Shown: positions 35,005 through 44,267, counted from the stretch's first letter. The stretch is DNA of 64,000 nt from Klebsiella pneumoniae (GCA_945861065.1 CAMASI010000001.1:1-64000), one strand, 5' to 3'. Notes: a model not told the origin generated them from the letters alone. Program-made: numbers and translations.

Positions 35005-38000
35005 ATGTTCCGACCCATGACTCCCGCCTTGGTGTTTCTTGCCGGGTGCGGCGGCCGTTGGGATCCGCCCCTGATTCTGTTGGGACCCACGGGCGCAGAC
35101 ACCGAGGACGACCTGGCCGTGGCAATCCTGGACCGGCAAGGGGCACCCGACCGAGCTGTTCCGACGTTCCAGTGGTTCAATGAAGGGGCGCTTCAGGTGG
35201 ACCTCTTGGGCCCTGTGGTACCTGCCGACCGGACCACACGCGGTGAAACGTGGGAGGTCCGGGTCGGATGGGACGGTTCCTCGAGCAACCCGGCGATCAC
35301 CTCACTCACAATCGCCAATGCGCCACCGGTCGCTTCCGTCGTTATCGACCCGCCCGCCCCGTCCGGCGACGACGCCCTTGTCGCCAAGGCCGAAGGCACC
35401 GATCCCGACGGCGACAGCGTGAGCTTCGCTTGGAGTTGGAAACGCAACGGCGTAAGCACTTCAGAACTCGGATCTGTGATCGCAGCCAGCGAGACCGACG
35501 AGCAGGACCTTTGGGAGGTCACCGTGGTACCCACGGATGGCAGAGTCGATGGCGCCCCTGTCGTCAGCTCAGTCATCGTCGGAAACCACGCTCCGACCGT
35601 CCAATCGGTCTACCTCGGGCCGGAACCCGCCTATGAGATGAGTGTGCTCACCGCCGAGGCGGAAATCAGCGACCCCGACGGCGACGCCACCACGACCACC
35701 TACAGCTTCGACGTCAACGGCGCGATGGCGCAGGACGGCCCAGCAAACTCCTTGACCGGCGCATCCTTTTCACGGGGGGACACCGTCGTCGCCACGGTCG
35801 TTACGAGCGACGGAGAGTTTCAAACGTCAGGCACGTCCAACACGGTCGTGATCGACAATTCAGGCCCGGTCGTTAGCGGTCTCGTCTTATCGCCGTCGGA
35901 CCCCCGGGAAAGCGACGTCGTGCAGTGCAGTTGGGCGACCGTGGTTGACCCAGACGGTGATGCGATCAGCGCCACCACGTTGAGTTGGCTCGTCAACGGT
36001 ACCTTGGTTCAGGTGGGTGGCTCCCTGGACGGAACTGCGTTCGACAAGGGTGACCTCGTCGCCTGCGACGTGCAAGCCACGGACGTGGACGGGGCAGTCG
36101 GCCCGACCTCTACGGCGTTGACCGTTGCCGACAACACCCCGCCATTGGCGCTCTCCGCGACCCTTTCCACAACGTCTCCCGACGGCTCCGCCCCGGTCAC
36201 CGTTTCAGGCGTCGCCACAGATGCCGACGATGACGCAATCACGTGGTTTTGGACGTGGCGCGTAGACGGCGTGATCGTTTCGAACGGCGACACCCTCACC
36301 GTGGACAAGTTTACGAAGGGCGCGACCATCATTGCCGAAGGTTTACCTTCGGATGACGAAGAGCCCGGAAACTCGGTATTTTCGAACGCGGCCGTCGCGA
36401 CGAATTCCGCCCCGTTGGTCGAGGCTTCCATCAGCCCCAATCCGCCGGTCACCGACGACGTTGTCACCGCGACCTGGTCTGCCTCAGATGCCGACGGAGA
36501 CCCGCTAACGGTGCAGCGTTGGTGGACCGTGGCCGGCCTTCGCGTGCTCGAAGATGTCGACCAAATCGACGGCTCCTTCATTGCTAAGGGACAGGAGGTT
36601 GCTTTCCACGCTTTCGCAAACGATGGCGTTGTGGACGGACCAGAAACAATTGTGTCGGCCATCGTCGCCGACACGGCGGCTTCGGTCTCCGCGGCCACTG
36701 TGGAGCCTAGTCCGCTCACGGTCACAGAGGTCGCATCCTGCGCGCCAATCGGCTGGTCCGACCTCGACGGCGACGAGCCGGCTTTTACTGTGGAATGGCG
36801 GGTCAACGGCCTCATCGTGGCCGACACGCTCACACTGGCGTCGCCTGCATTCGTGCGCGACGATGTCGTGAGTTGTATCCTTACCCCGGATACCGGCGTC
36901 GCCGGAATTCCGGTGGAAAGCCCTGCAGTGGTGGTAGGAAATGCCGCGCCAAGTGCCCCGGTCGCTGTAATTGCACCGAGCACCTCGATCTGGGGCCATG
37001 AGGATCTGGTCTGCGCCTTGGCGGCGCCAGCAATCGACGCTGACGGGGACACCGTCACTTACGACGTCCATTGGTCTACACCCACCGAAGGGGATGTGCT
37101 CGGCACAGAGACGGTTCAGCCCAACGACACGATTGCCGCCGGCCAAACGTTGGACGCACGCACATGGACCTGCACGTTGTTCTCGAACGACGGCACCGAT
37201 TCCACCCCGAGCGCACCTGTCTCCGTAACGCCCGAGCCCGCAGGCGGGAATCTCCTACTCATCATTGCAGACGATTTAGGCGTAGACAAGGTGGGCGCCT
37301 ACGGCGAGCACCCCGACCCGCCACCCACGCCCGCACTCGATCGCTTGGCCGCAGACGGCATGTTCTTCCGCAACGCGTACGCTTCCACAGTTTGCGCACC
37401 CACGAGGGCCAACCTCTTTACTGGCCGCCATGGGCACAGAACCGGCGTAGGAAAGATCATCGACGTTTGGACCTATGATTACGCGCTTCCCGACACGGAA
37501 GTCGGTTTGCCCCTGATGATCGCATCTTCCACCTATTTCGACTACTCGAATAGCCACATCGGAAAATGGCATTTGGGCAGCGCCGCAGACGGTCCCACCT
37601 ACCCAGATCACTTCGGTTTTGAGTGGTATCAGGGCTCGCTCGGCAATCTCGGCGACCCCAGCACGATTGGGACCCTAGGTGCGAGGGACTATTTTAATTG
37701 GGAACGGAACGATAACGGCGTGGTCGAAATCAACGAAAACTACGCCACTGTGGAATCCACGGATGCCGCGCTGGCCCGTATGGATGAGCTTGACGAGCCG
37801 TGGGTTATTTGGCTGGCGTACAACGCACCGCACGAGCCACTTCATGTCCCTCCCGCCTACCTTCACAGCTACGCTGGACTCGATGAGTCCAGTTCGGACT
37901 ATGAAAAGTATCAGGCCATGGTGGAGTCATTAGACAGCGAAATCGGGCGGCTCATGGCATCCATGGACCCCGCGGTGCTCTCAGACACCAACGTGTTTTT

Positions 38001-41000
38001 CATGGGGGACAACGGTACGCCAAAACATGGCATCAGTCCTCCCTTCGATCCCGAAAAAGGAAAAGGCAGCGTCCGAGAGGGCGGTGTCAACGTCCCGCTC
38101 ATCGTCATGGGTCCATTGGTCTCCGTACCCGGTTCCGAATCCGAGGCGTTCGTCCACGCAGTGGATATCTTCGCGACATTTGCTGCAATCGTTGGTGTAG
38201 ATGTTCGAGAAATCGTACAGCAGGACCTCAACGGCAATGATTTTCCGATCCACATAGATGGCGTCTCAATCCTCCCCTACCTGTCAGATCCGAGCCGAGA
38301 GGGCGCGAACGACACCGCCTTCGTCGAGCGCTTCGAGCCAAACGGAGACGGCCCCTTTGAGGCTTGGTCCCGCGCCCTAAGGGAGGAAAAGTATAAGCTT
38401 ATGCGAACGGATCAAAATGGGTTTGCTGTCGAAGAATTCTTCGACATCAGCTCGTCGCCCGTGGAGGTCACCGAGGATGAGTTGCTCGCTGCGGGCCCGT
38501 TGGACCCGGAAGCCCAGGAAGCCTACGACCGGTTGAGCGAAACGCTTGACGCCCATGAAATCGAAATCGCATTTGAGGTGCCCGAACACCCGCCCGAAGC
38601 CTGGTTGGTCCTTATCGATCCGTCTCCAGCCTACGCCAGCGCCACCCTCACCTGCCTCCCTGTCGGGGTCCGGGATTCGGATGGAGATGACCTCACCTTC
38701 CGCTTCGACTGGTCCGTCGACGGGGTGGATGTCGCAGAACACGGCGCTGAACTCGTTCCGAGCCATTTCGCCCTGGGGTCGGAGGTGGCCTGCACCGTCA
38801 CACCGAACGACGGCTTGGTCGACGGGCAATCGGCAGTCGGAACAGTGATCATCGGCAACGCGGCGCCCACCCTATTCGGTGCCGCGCTTCTTCCCGAGAA
38901 GGCGGACGCGAGCACCGTGTTCACTTGCTTACCGGCCGGCCTGGAGGACCTGGATGGCGACCCCATCACGTTGACGTACACTTGGCGCGTCGGTCCCGGC
39001 TTGCTCCTGGACACGGGTCCCACGCTCCAGGCGGCGTTTGTGGACGGCGACGAGGTGCAATGCGGTATCGTTGCGTCAGACGGCAAGGATTCGACCCCGG
39101 AAGTTCGCTCCAACACCGTCAATATTCTCAACGACCGGCCTGAACCTCCTACGGTAGAAATACTCCCACCTTCGCCGGTGCCCGGCGTGGATGATTTGTG
39201 GTGCGCCGTCGTCGCCGACGCCGTGGATGCCGATGGGGACCCGTTAGCCTACGGCTTCTCGTGGACGTTGGACGGGGAGGTTTATGTCGGCCCTACGGCC
39301 ACGACGCTGGTCCTTGGCGACACCATACCTGCGTCCGAAACAGAGTCTGACCAGGGTTGGGTCTGCCAAGTTCTTACCTGGGACACTAAAGAAATCGGGG
39401 ACCCCGCCTTTGCGTCTGTTTGGCTTTGGGACATTGAGCCCGACGTTTGGCCCACCGGACTCGATTTCCGACCGGTGAATTCAACCTGCTTGGCGGGTGC
39501 GCGTCCTTCCAGCGGAACGGCGGTGGACCTGGTTGTAGCGTACTCGTTGGTATTAGATCAGCCCATTTCGATGCACCACCCGCCGAACGATGATTCGTAC
39601 TGGTACGTGATCCTCCAAGGGGGCGAAATCGTCCGTTTCGAGAATTCTCCCGACACGGAAGTGTTTACGGTTTCGCTCGATATTCATGACCTTGTGCACA
39701 ACCTCCCAGGTGCTCAGGCAGGCCTGTTGGGAATGGCCTTCGATCCGGACTTCGACATCACCGGCGAAATATTGGTTTTCTATTCGACGCCGCCCGGAGA
39801 CGAGGTCTTCCAGAGCACCTCCCGGATTAGCCGATTCACCTCCTTTGACGGCGGCGTCACCTTCGACCCCACCACCGAGGAGGTTCTCTTCGAGCTGGAT
39901 CAAGAGTACGAATATGACAAAGGAGGGCAGATCGCCTTCGACGACGAGGGCTATTTCTGGTTTTCCCATGGCGACGGCGGCGGTGAGCTCGATCCGTACG
40001 GGCACGGGCAGGACACTTTCAGCTTTTTCTCGAAGATCCTGCGAGTAGACCTTCAAACAGGCTACCCCTGGGGAATCCCCGATGACAACCCGTTCGCCGA
40101 CGGCGTGGAAGGGCTGCCCGAAATTTGGGCGTACGGCTTTCGCAACCCGTGGCGGTGGTCATTCGACCCGTCTGGCGATTTGTGGGTGGGCGACGTGGGC
40201 TCGGACCAGGTTGAAGAAATCAGCCTGATTTCCAGGGGCGGAAACGCCGGTTGGTCGATCACTGAAGGTTCCCAGTGTGTCACTGAACCCTGCAGCACGG
40301 TGGGCCTCACCCCCCCGGCCGTTGAATGGTCTCATGATGGCGAATCGGCGGCCGTCATTGGCGGTCTGGTTTACCAAGGCGGCCTCATTCCGGACTTGAA
40401 CGGCGCCTATTTGTATACGGACTACTTCGGTGGGGGCCCGCTCAACGCCATTCGGAAGTCGGGCGGAGCGTTCGTCACCGAAACGCTGATGCCGTTCACA
40501 GGTAGGCGTTTGGTCTCCTTCGCGGAAGACAAGTCCAACGAGGTCTTCGCCGTGGACCACGAGTCTGGGCAGATTTTCGTGCTTGTTCCTGCGGACCCGG
40601 TGGCCGACAGTTTCCCGGGTACGCTATCGCAGACCGGTTGCGTCGATCCTACGAACGCTACGTTGCCGGCCGCAGGGCTGATTCCTTTTGACGTCACGAC
40701 CGCGAGGTGGTCCGACGGTGCCGATGCGACGCGCTACCTCGCGCTGCCCCAGGGCACGACGCTCGGGCTTTTGGACGACGAGGACCTGGATTTTCCGCCC
40801 GGGACCGTCCTGATGAAGACGTTCGAAATTGGCGGATCCCCGGTTGAGACCCAACTGCTGATGCGCCACGACGATGGGGAGTGGGCCGGGTACAGTTACG
40901 AATGGAACGAGGACGGCACAGACGCTGACCTGCTCGTGGACTCGAAAACCAAGGAGTTCGGTGGCCAGGAGTGGGCATACCCATCAAGGGGGAACTGCCT

Positions 41001-41517
41001 GGAATGCCATACCGATGCAGCCCATAGGGCCCTGGGACCGGAGGTGCTCCAACTCAATAAGGAGTGGCTCTACCCAAACGGCCGCGTGGCCAACCAGATC
41101 GAGACCTGGCGCCACATCGGCCTTTTCACCGACGACCCTGGTGCGGCAGACTCCCTGCCTGCGCTCACGGGTTTGGACGAGTTGGCCGCCCCCGTAGAAG
41201 ATCGGGCGCGCTCTTACCTGCACGCAAACTGCGCGCATTGCCATACCGCAGGCGGTACCGGGAGCGGGCCCGCTGATTTCCACTACTTCGCAGCGGACCC
41301 TACGTACTGCGACGTCGCTCCCTTCGGGTCCGACCTAGGCGCCGGACCAGAGGCCCGCATTTTCGCGCCGGAGCAACCTGAGAACAGCGTTCTATACCTA
41401 AGAATGGTCGACCTCGGGTCCAAGCGCATGCCACCGTTAGCGACCTCCATCCTGGACGCGGAGGTGTTGGGCCTCATCGAGGAGTGGATAGCTACAACCA
41501 GTACCTGCACCTTCTGA
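35005..41517 (+). CDS. Giant lipoprotein: PKD-like repeats, sulfatase, PQQ sugar dehydrogenase and dihaem cytochrome
   Basis: A 2170-residue protein; the ATG at 35005 has GGAGG upstream and gives lipobox FLAGC (Cys15). Order: seven PKD/Ig-like repeats each with a D-x-DGD-type loop (about 70-745); a sulfatase domain (about 748-1190) with IIADDLG, the formylglycine motif CAPTR (Cys797), IGKWHLG and MGDNGT; three more repeats (about 1199-1480); a sorbosone/glucose-dehydrogenase-type PQQ beta-propeller (about 1490-1866) with LLGMAFDPDF and YGFRNPWRWSFDP; and a C-terminal module of the TIGR03806/HNE_0200 type with two haem motifs, CLECH (1998-2002) and CAHCH (2076-2080). It probably acts at the cell surface on sulfated sugars: desulfation, then oxidation with electron transfer to the attached haems. 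I know of no described protein with this order. Confidence 0.88.
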   Translation: MFRPMTPALVFLAGCGGRWDPPLILLGPTGADTEDDLAVAILDRQGAPDRAVPTFQWFNEGALQVDLLGPVVPADRTTRGETWEVRVGWDGSSSNPAITSLTIANAPPVASVVIDPPAPSGDDALVAKAEGTDPDGDSVSFAWSWKRNGVSTSELGSVIAASETDEQDLWEVTVVPTDGRVDGAPVVSSVIVGNHAPTVQSVYLGPEPAYEMSVLTAEAEISDPDGDATTTTYSFDVNGAMAQDGPANSLTGASFSRGDTVVATVVTSDGEFQTSGTSNTVVIDNSGPVVSGLVLSPSDPRESDVVQCSWATVVDPDGDAISATTLSWLVNGTLVQVGGSLDGTAFDKGDLVACDVQATDVDGAVGPTSTALTVADNTPPLALSATLSTTSPDGSAPVTVSGVATDADDDAITWFWTWRVDGVIVSNGDTLTVDKFTKGATIIAEGLPSDDEEPGNSVFSNAAVATNSAPLVEASISPNPPVTDDVVTATWSASDADGDPLTVQRWWTVAGLRVLEDVDQIDGSFIAKGQEVAFHAFANDGVVDGPETIVSAIVADTAASVSAATVEPSPLTVTEVASCAPIGWSDLDGDEPAFTVEWRVNGLIVADTLTLASPAFVRDDVVSCILTPDTGVAGIPVESPAVVVGNAAPSAPVAVIAPSTSIWGHEDLVCALAAPAIDADGDTVTYDVHWSTPTEGDVLGTETVQPNDTIAAGQTLDARTWTCTLFSNDGTDSTPSAPVSVTPEPAGGNLLLIIADDLGVDKVGAYGEHPDPPPTPALDRLAADGMFFRNAYASTVCAPTRANLFTGRHGHRTGVGKIIDVWTYDYALPDTEVGLPLMIASSTYFDYSNSHIGKWHLGSAADGPTYPDHFGFEWYQGSLGNLGDPSTIGTLGARDYFNWERNDNGVVEINENYATVESTDAALARMDELDEPWVIWLAYNAPHEPLHVPPAYLHSYAGLDESSSDYEKYQAMVESLDSEIGRLMASMDPAVLSDTNVFFMGDNGTPKHGISPPFDPEKGKGSVREGGVNVPLIVMGPLVSVPGSESEAFVHAVDIFATFAAIVGVDVREIVQQDLNGNDFPIHIDGVSILPYLSDPSREGANDTAFVERFEPNGDGPFEAWSRALREEKYKLMRTDQNGFAVEEFFDISSSPVEVTEDELLAAGPLDPEAQEAYDRLSETLDAHEIEIAFEVPEHPPEAWLVLIDPSPAYASATLTCLPVGVRDSDGDDLTFRFDWSVDGVDVAEHGAELVPSHFALGSEVACTVTPNDGLVDGQSAVGTVIIGNAAPTLFGAALLPEKADASTVFTCLPAGLEDLDGDPITLTYTWRVGPGLLLDTGPTLQAAFVDGDEVQCGIVASDGKDSTPEVRSNTVNILNDRPEPPTVEILPPSPVPGVDDLWCAVVADAVDADGDPLAYGFSWTLDGEVYVGPTATTLVLGDTIPASETESDQGWVCQVLTWDTKEIGDPAFASVWLWDIEPDVWPTGLDFRPVNSTCLAGARPSSGTAVDLVVAYSLVLDQPISMHHPPNDDSYWYVILQGGEIVRFENSPDTEVFTVSLDIHDLVHNLPGAQAGLLGMAFDPDFDITGEILVFYSTPPGDEVFQSTSRISRFTSFDGGVTFDPTTEEVLFELDQEYEYDKGGQIAFDDEGYFWFSHGDGGGELDPYGHGQDTFSFFSKILRVDLQTGYPWGIPDDNPFADGVEGLPEIWAYGFRNPWRWSFDPSGDLWVGDVGSDQVEEISLISRGGNAGWSITEGSQCVTEPCSTVGLTPPAVEWSHDGESAAVIGGLVYQGGLIPDLNGAYLYTDYFGGGPLNAIRKSGGAFVTETLMPFTGRRLVSFAEDKSNEVFAVDHESGQIFVLVPADPVADSFPGTLSQTGCVDPTNATLPAAGLIPFDVTTARWSDGADATRYLALPQGTTLGLLDDEDLDFPPGTVLMKTFEIGGSPVETQLLMRHDDGEWAGYSYEWNEDGTDADLLVDSKTKEFGGQEWAYPSRGNCLECHTDAAHRALGPEVLQLNKEWLYPNGRVANQIETWRHIGLFTDDPGAADSLPALTGLDELAAPVEDRARSYLHANCAHCHTAGGTGSGPADFHYFAADPTYCDVAPFGSDLGAGPEARIFAPEQPENSVLYLRMVDLGSKRMPPLATSILDAEVLGLIEEWIATTSTCTF

Positions 41518-41536
41518 CCGTCGCATGCAGCGCCGA

Positions 41537-41567
41537 CCCTAACCGCGAACGACCACCGAGCTTAGGG
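41537..41567. terminator. Inverted repeat at a convergent junction
   Basis: CCCTAA (41537-41542) is matched by TTAGGG (41562-41567), the second arm being the stop codon and last Pro codon of the minus-strand gene. The loop is 19 bases. It resembles the hairpin at 26904-26933 but the arms partly reflect Pro-stop codons, so it may be a coincidence. Confidence 0.3.
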
Positions 41568-42284
41568 AACGATCGGACAGTTCGGCGTCGCTTGTGCCAG
41601 CCTGACCATTCCTTCGATCGCATCAGGGATCCCCGAGGCCGCGAAGCGGCTGGCGACCGAAGCCGGAACGTTTCCGCCAGGATCTGACCACGCGTGGTAC
41701 TCGACGAGCGTCTGGGTAGGACCCAGGGCGACCAGGAACCATGAGCCGCGCGTAAACGCCACGCGGACCCCAATCAGGGACATTGCCGCGACCGGCTCCG
41801 GGAGTTCCAATGGCCCCGCCACGCTTTCCCAGATCGTTTCCCGTACCCGGCCGCCCGACGCAGCGTGCAACGGCTCGTTGACGGTCTGATCCACGACCCA
41901 CCATCGATCCGAAACGATCGACATCGGCAGATACTGAAATACCCTCCGATGCGTCGCACACGGCGTTCCGGACAGGACCTGAGCGTGCCGCAACGCGGAA
42001 AAGGACGGTTTCTGTGCGTCGTCGGCCAACGCAGCCGCCAGCCGCTGAATGGAGACGTCTGCGACCGCCACACCCCACCCAAGACGCGACGCTGACCCTG
42101 CCATCACTTCCAGCCCGGTTACAATCTCACCCTTCGCCGCTCTTAGGAGTGCGTCCTCCTGGATGTCGGGGCGCTCCGTGGCAATGCGGATCCGACGGAG
42201 CGAAATCACCTCCGCCAAGCGCACACGGAGCACCTCTGCGTCTATTGCCCCAGCCAAGGCGTTCGCGATCCAAAAGGTCCACAT
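41562..42284 (-). CDS. Secreted START/SRPBCC-type protein, paralogue of 15702-16352
   Basis: A 240-residue protein with a signal-like start (WTFWIANALAGAIDA). The central block, SDRWWVVDQTVN and ESVAGPLELPEP, and the C-terminal EYHAWSDPGGNVPASVASRF followed by an amphipathic helix match the START-domain layout and the end of the secreted START-like protein at 15702. It binds an unknown hydrophobic ligand, probably in the periplasm. It is divergent from the methyltransferase gene. A perfect 12-bp palindrome lies six bases before its start codon. Confidence 0.65.
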   Translation of the reverse strand: MWTFWIANALAGAIDAEVLRVRLAEVISLRRIRIATERPDIQEDALLRAAKGEIVTGLEVMAGSASRLGWGVAVADVSIQRLAAALADDAQKPSFSALRHAQVLSGTPCATHRRVFQYLPMSIVSDRWWVVDQTVNEPLHAASGGRVRETIWESVAGPLELPEPVAAMSLIGVRVAFTRGSWFLVALGPTQTLVEYHAWSDPGGNVPASVASRFAASGIPDAIEGMVRLAQATPNCPIVP

Positions 42285-42289
42285 GGACT

Positions 42290-42301
42290 CACGTTAACGT
42301 G
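42290..42301. promoter_or_regulatory. Perfect 12-bp palindrome, operator candidate
   Basis: CACGTTAACGTG lies in the 100-bp divergent gap between the START-like gene and the methyltransferase gene, six bases upstream of the START-like start codon. A separate C-run/G-run hairpin (about 42310-42332) is next to it. A perfect palindrome of this length in a divergent gap suggests a dimeric repressor or activator site. No consensus is known to me for it. Confidence 0.45.
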
Positions 42302-42384
42302 GTGTCAGGCCCCCCCCAAAATCCGTGGGTGGGGGTTGCCACGGCAGGCGGGCCTCAGTAGACGTCCGCTCCGCTGGAGCGCCC

Positions 42385-43233
42385 ATGAGCAGCACTCAGG
42401 CCCAGATCGATCAAAGTTACAGCCTGTCGAACGAGTTCTTTGCACTGTGGCTCGACCGCAACATGCACTACACGTCGGCGGTTTATGACCACGAGGGTCA
42501 GTCGCTAGAAGACGCTCAAGAGAACAAGTCCCTCGTTCTCTACAAACTGGCTGAGTTGGGTCCAGACAAGACCGTCGCCGATATCGGTTGTGGCTGGGGC
42601 AGCACGATGGACGTCATCGTGCGCCGGGGCATCCGGGAGGCGCACGGAATTACGTTGTCCACGGAACAGTACCAGTGGTGCCTCGACCGCAAGCTGCCTA
42701 GAACGAAATATTTCCTCACGGATTATGCGGATTACGTGCCGGAAGTCCCGTACGACGGTCTGGTAAGCGTGGAGATGATCGACCACCTGGTCAGCCCTGC
42801 GCAGGCGCGCGCGGGCCTCGCAGTGGACATCTATCGAGGGTACTTCAACCGCTTGGCCAAATGGGTCAAACCCGGGGCCGCCTTCGGTTTCCAGGCCATT
42901 CTTCGCAACCGCATTCCGCGCAAGCGTGCCGACCTTGAAGACCTCGCGTTTACGGCCGATGTGATTTTTCCTGGCGGACTCAATCCCCGCTTGGAGGAGC
43001 TCGTGCAAGCCGTGTATCCGCACTGGGAAATTGAAGAGTTGTATACCCGTCGCCCCGACTACCTCAAGACAACGGCAGAATGGCTACGCCGCTTCGAACT
43101 GCATGTGGACGAAATTCAGGAGAAATGGGGACCCACGGTCGTTAGCGATTATCGCCGTTACCTTCAGACCTGTGTTCGAGCGTTCGAGCACCATTGGTCT
43201 GGAGATGTTCAAATGAAACTTCGCCGTATTTGA
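42385..43233 (+). CDS. Cyclopropane-fatty-acid synthase-type SAM methyltransferase
   Basis: A 282-residue protein; the ATG at 42385 has GGAGC upstream, and the first codons match the family start. Signature elements: SNEFFALWLDRNMHYTSAVY, the CFA/mycolic-acid methyltransferase entry motif; SAM-binding VADIGCGWGS (about 64-73); GITLSTEQYQW; and a VSVEMIDHL motif close to the family's VSIEMFEH. It transfers a methyl or methylene group from SAM to a lipid acyl chain, or to a related substrate. The closest functional label is CFA/mycolic acid synthase-like. It lies 11 bp before a DNA-binding protein gene, so the two may be co-expressed. Confidence 0.85.
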   Translation: MSSTQAQIDQSYSLSNEFFALWLDRNMHYTSAVYDHEGQSLEDAQENKSLVLYKLAELGPDKTVADIGCGWGSTMDVIVRRGIREAHGITLSTEQYQWCLDRKLPRTKYFLTDYADYVPEVPYDGLVSVEMIDHLVSPAQARAGLAVDIYRGYFNRLAKWVKPGAAFGFQAILRNRIPRKRADLEDLAFTADVIFPGGLNPRLEELVQAVYPHWEIEELYTRRPDYLKTTAEWLRRFELHVDEIQEKWGPTVVSDYRRYLQTCVRAFEHHWSGDVQMKLRRI

Positions 43234-43243
43234 GGAGAGAGAA

Positions 43244-44203
43244 ATGATCGTAGATCGTGCCCGCGTGGAACGCGTGGAAAAACTAGGGCGCGTGCTGGAT
43301 GGGTTGATTGGCCCCCCCACGACCGTTCCCGTGCTCGCACAGAGGTTGGGTCTTGCAGTGAAGGAGGTACGGGAGTCACTCGCGGAACTCCAACAGCTCG
43401 GAAAGGTCCAACGTGACGACGTGGGTCGTTTCATGGCAAGCGTCGGTCCAGACGGCGTTGTGCAACCGCCGTCGCCCCCTCCCGTTCAAAAGCGGCGTCG
43501 CGTGGTGCGAGCGCAGTTTCAGGTTCGAGTTCCATTCCCTCCGGCACCCGTGGTACCGGCCGCGGAAGCAGCTCCTGTCGCCCGCGTCGCGACGGTCGTA
43601 CCCGTCGCACCCGTCGCGACCCTTGTACCCGCCGCGCCAAGGGCCGTGGCCGTCGCGCCTGTGGCGGTGGCGCCCGCTGCCGGTAGCGAACCGGCCAAAT
43701 CCGACGTCAACGCCGTGTCCGGCGCCCCAGGTCGTTCCTCCTCTCGCCTGACCCCGTTTCTCCACCTGCTCGGCGTAAAGTCCGACCGCGAAGTTGCAGA
43801 GCTGGCGGGCCTTCAGCGCGACACCGTCAAGAAATGGCGTCAGGATCACGGAATCGCGGCAAAGAGTGTCGCAGCGCGCCGCGCGGAGGCTCCTGCCGCC
43901 GAGCAAAAACCGACGTCCCCCGTCAAAGCAGTGGTACCCGTCAAGACCGCGCCGATCGAGAAGCCTACGCTGGATTCTCCGGCTGCGGCTCCCGAAAAAA
44001 CCCAGGCACCTGTCCCACAAAGCACAGCGCCTGCGGCTCCCATGGTGACACGCCTTTGGGTCGCGGCTTTCGACCGTGCTGGTGTGGAGACCCGCGAGAA
44101 CATCCTTGCACGAGACGCCGCCGAGGCCATTCGCCTCGCCGAACACCTCGGTGGAACGCTGCTCTCCGTGACGATTGGCCTGCGCGTCGTGATCGCGGGC
44201 TAA
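43244..44203 (+). CDS. HTH protein with winged-helix N-terminus and Ala/Pro/Val-rich linker
   Basis: A 319-residue protein with a strong ribosome site (GAGGAGAGAGAA). Residues 5-65 are a winged-helix-like domain (VPVLAQRLGLAVKEVRESLAEL). A Pro/Val/Ala linker with PVAPVA repeats spans about 75-155. A second HTH unit at about 175-205 reads GVKSDREVAELAGLQRDTV then KKWRQDHGIA. A Pro-rich segment and a small C-terminal module (LWVAAFDRAGVETRENILAR) follow. The second HTH unit and the C-terminal module resemble those of the protein at 56540-57085. It is probably a DNA-binding regulator; targets unknown. Confidence 0.65.
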   Translation: MIVDRARVERVEKLGRVLDGLIGPPTTVPVLAQRLGLAVKEVRESLAELQQLGKVQRDDVGRFMASVGPDGVVQPPSPPPVQKRRRVVRAQFQVRVPFPPAPVVPAAEAAPVARVATVVPVAPVATLVPAAPRAVAVAPVAVAPAAGSEPAKSDVNAVSGAPGRSSSRLTPFLHLLGVKSDREVAELAGLQRDTVKKWRQDHGIAAKSVAARRAEAPAAEQKPTSPVKAVVPVKTAPIEKPTLDSPAAAPEKTQAPVPQSTAPAAPMVTRLWVAAFDRAGVETRENILARDAAEAIRLAEHLGGTLLSVTIGLRVVIAG

Positions 44204-44227
44204 GAGGCGTACGGCGGTCGCGAACCA

Positions 44228-44265
44228 CCCCCCATCCCAAGCGAGGGTGGGGCTTGGCGCGCCAA
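44228..44265. terminator. Nested palindromes between convergent genes
   Basis: Three inverted repeats overlap: CCCCATCCC/GGGTGGGG (44230-44238 and 44245-44252, one bulge), CCAAGC/GCTTGG (44237-44242 and 44252-44257), and the perfect 12-bp palindrome TTGGCGCGCCAA (44254-44265). They fill most of the 64-bp gap between the HTH gene and lon, which point at each other. A bidirectional terminator is the simplest explanation. Confidence 0.5.
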
Positions 44266-44267
44266 TG

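Noticed and set aside
34889-35146. N-terminal extension of the first ATP-grasp frame across the divergent gap
   Set aside because: The extra 86 residues are Arg/Pro-rich without domain character and would cross the start of the giant lipoprotein gene.
43510-43690. GC-rich short repeats in the linker of the HTH protein
   Set aside because: They code PVAP-type residues of a flexible linker; no unit repeats cleanly at DNA level and no reading-frame break is seen.
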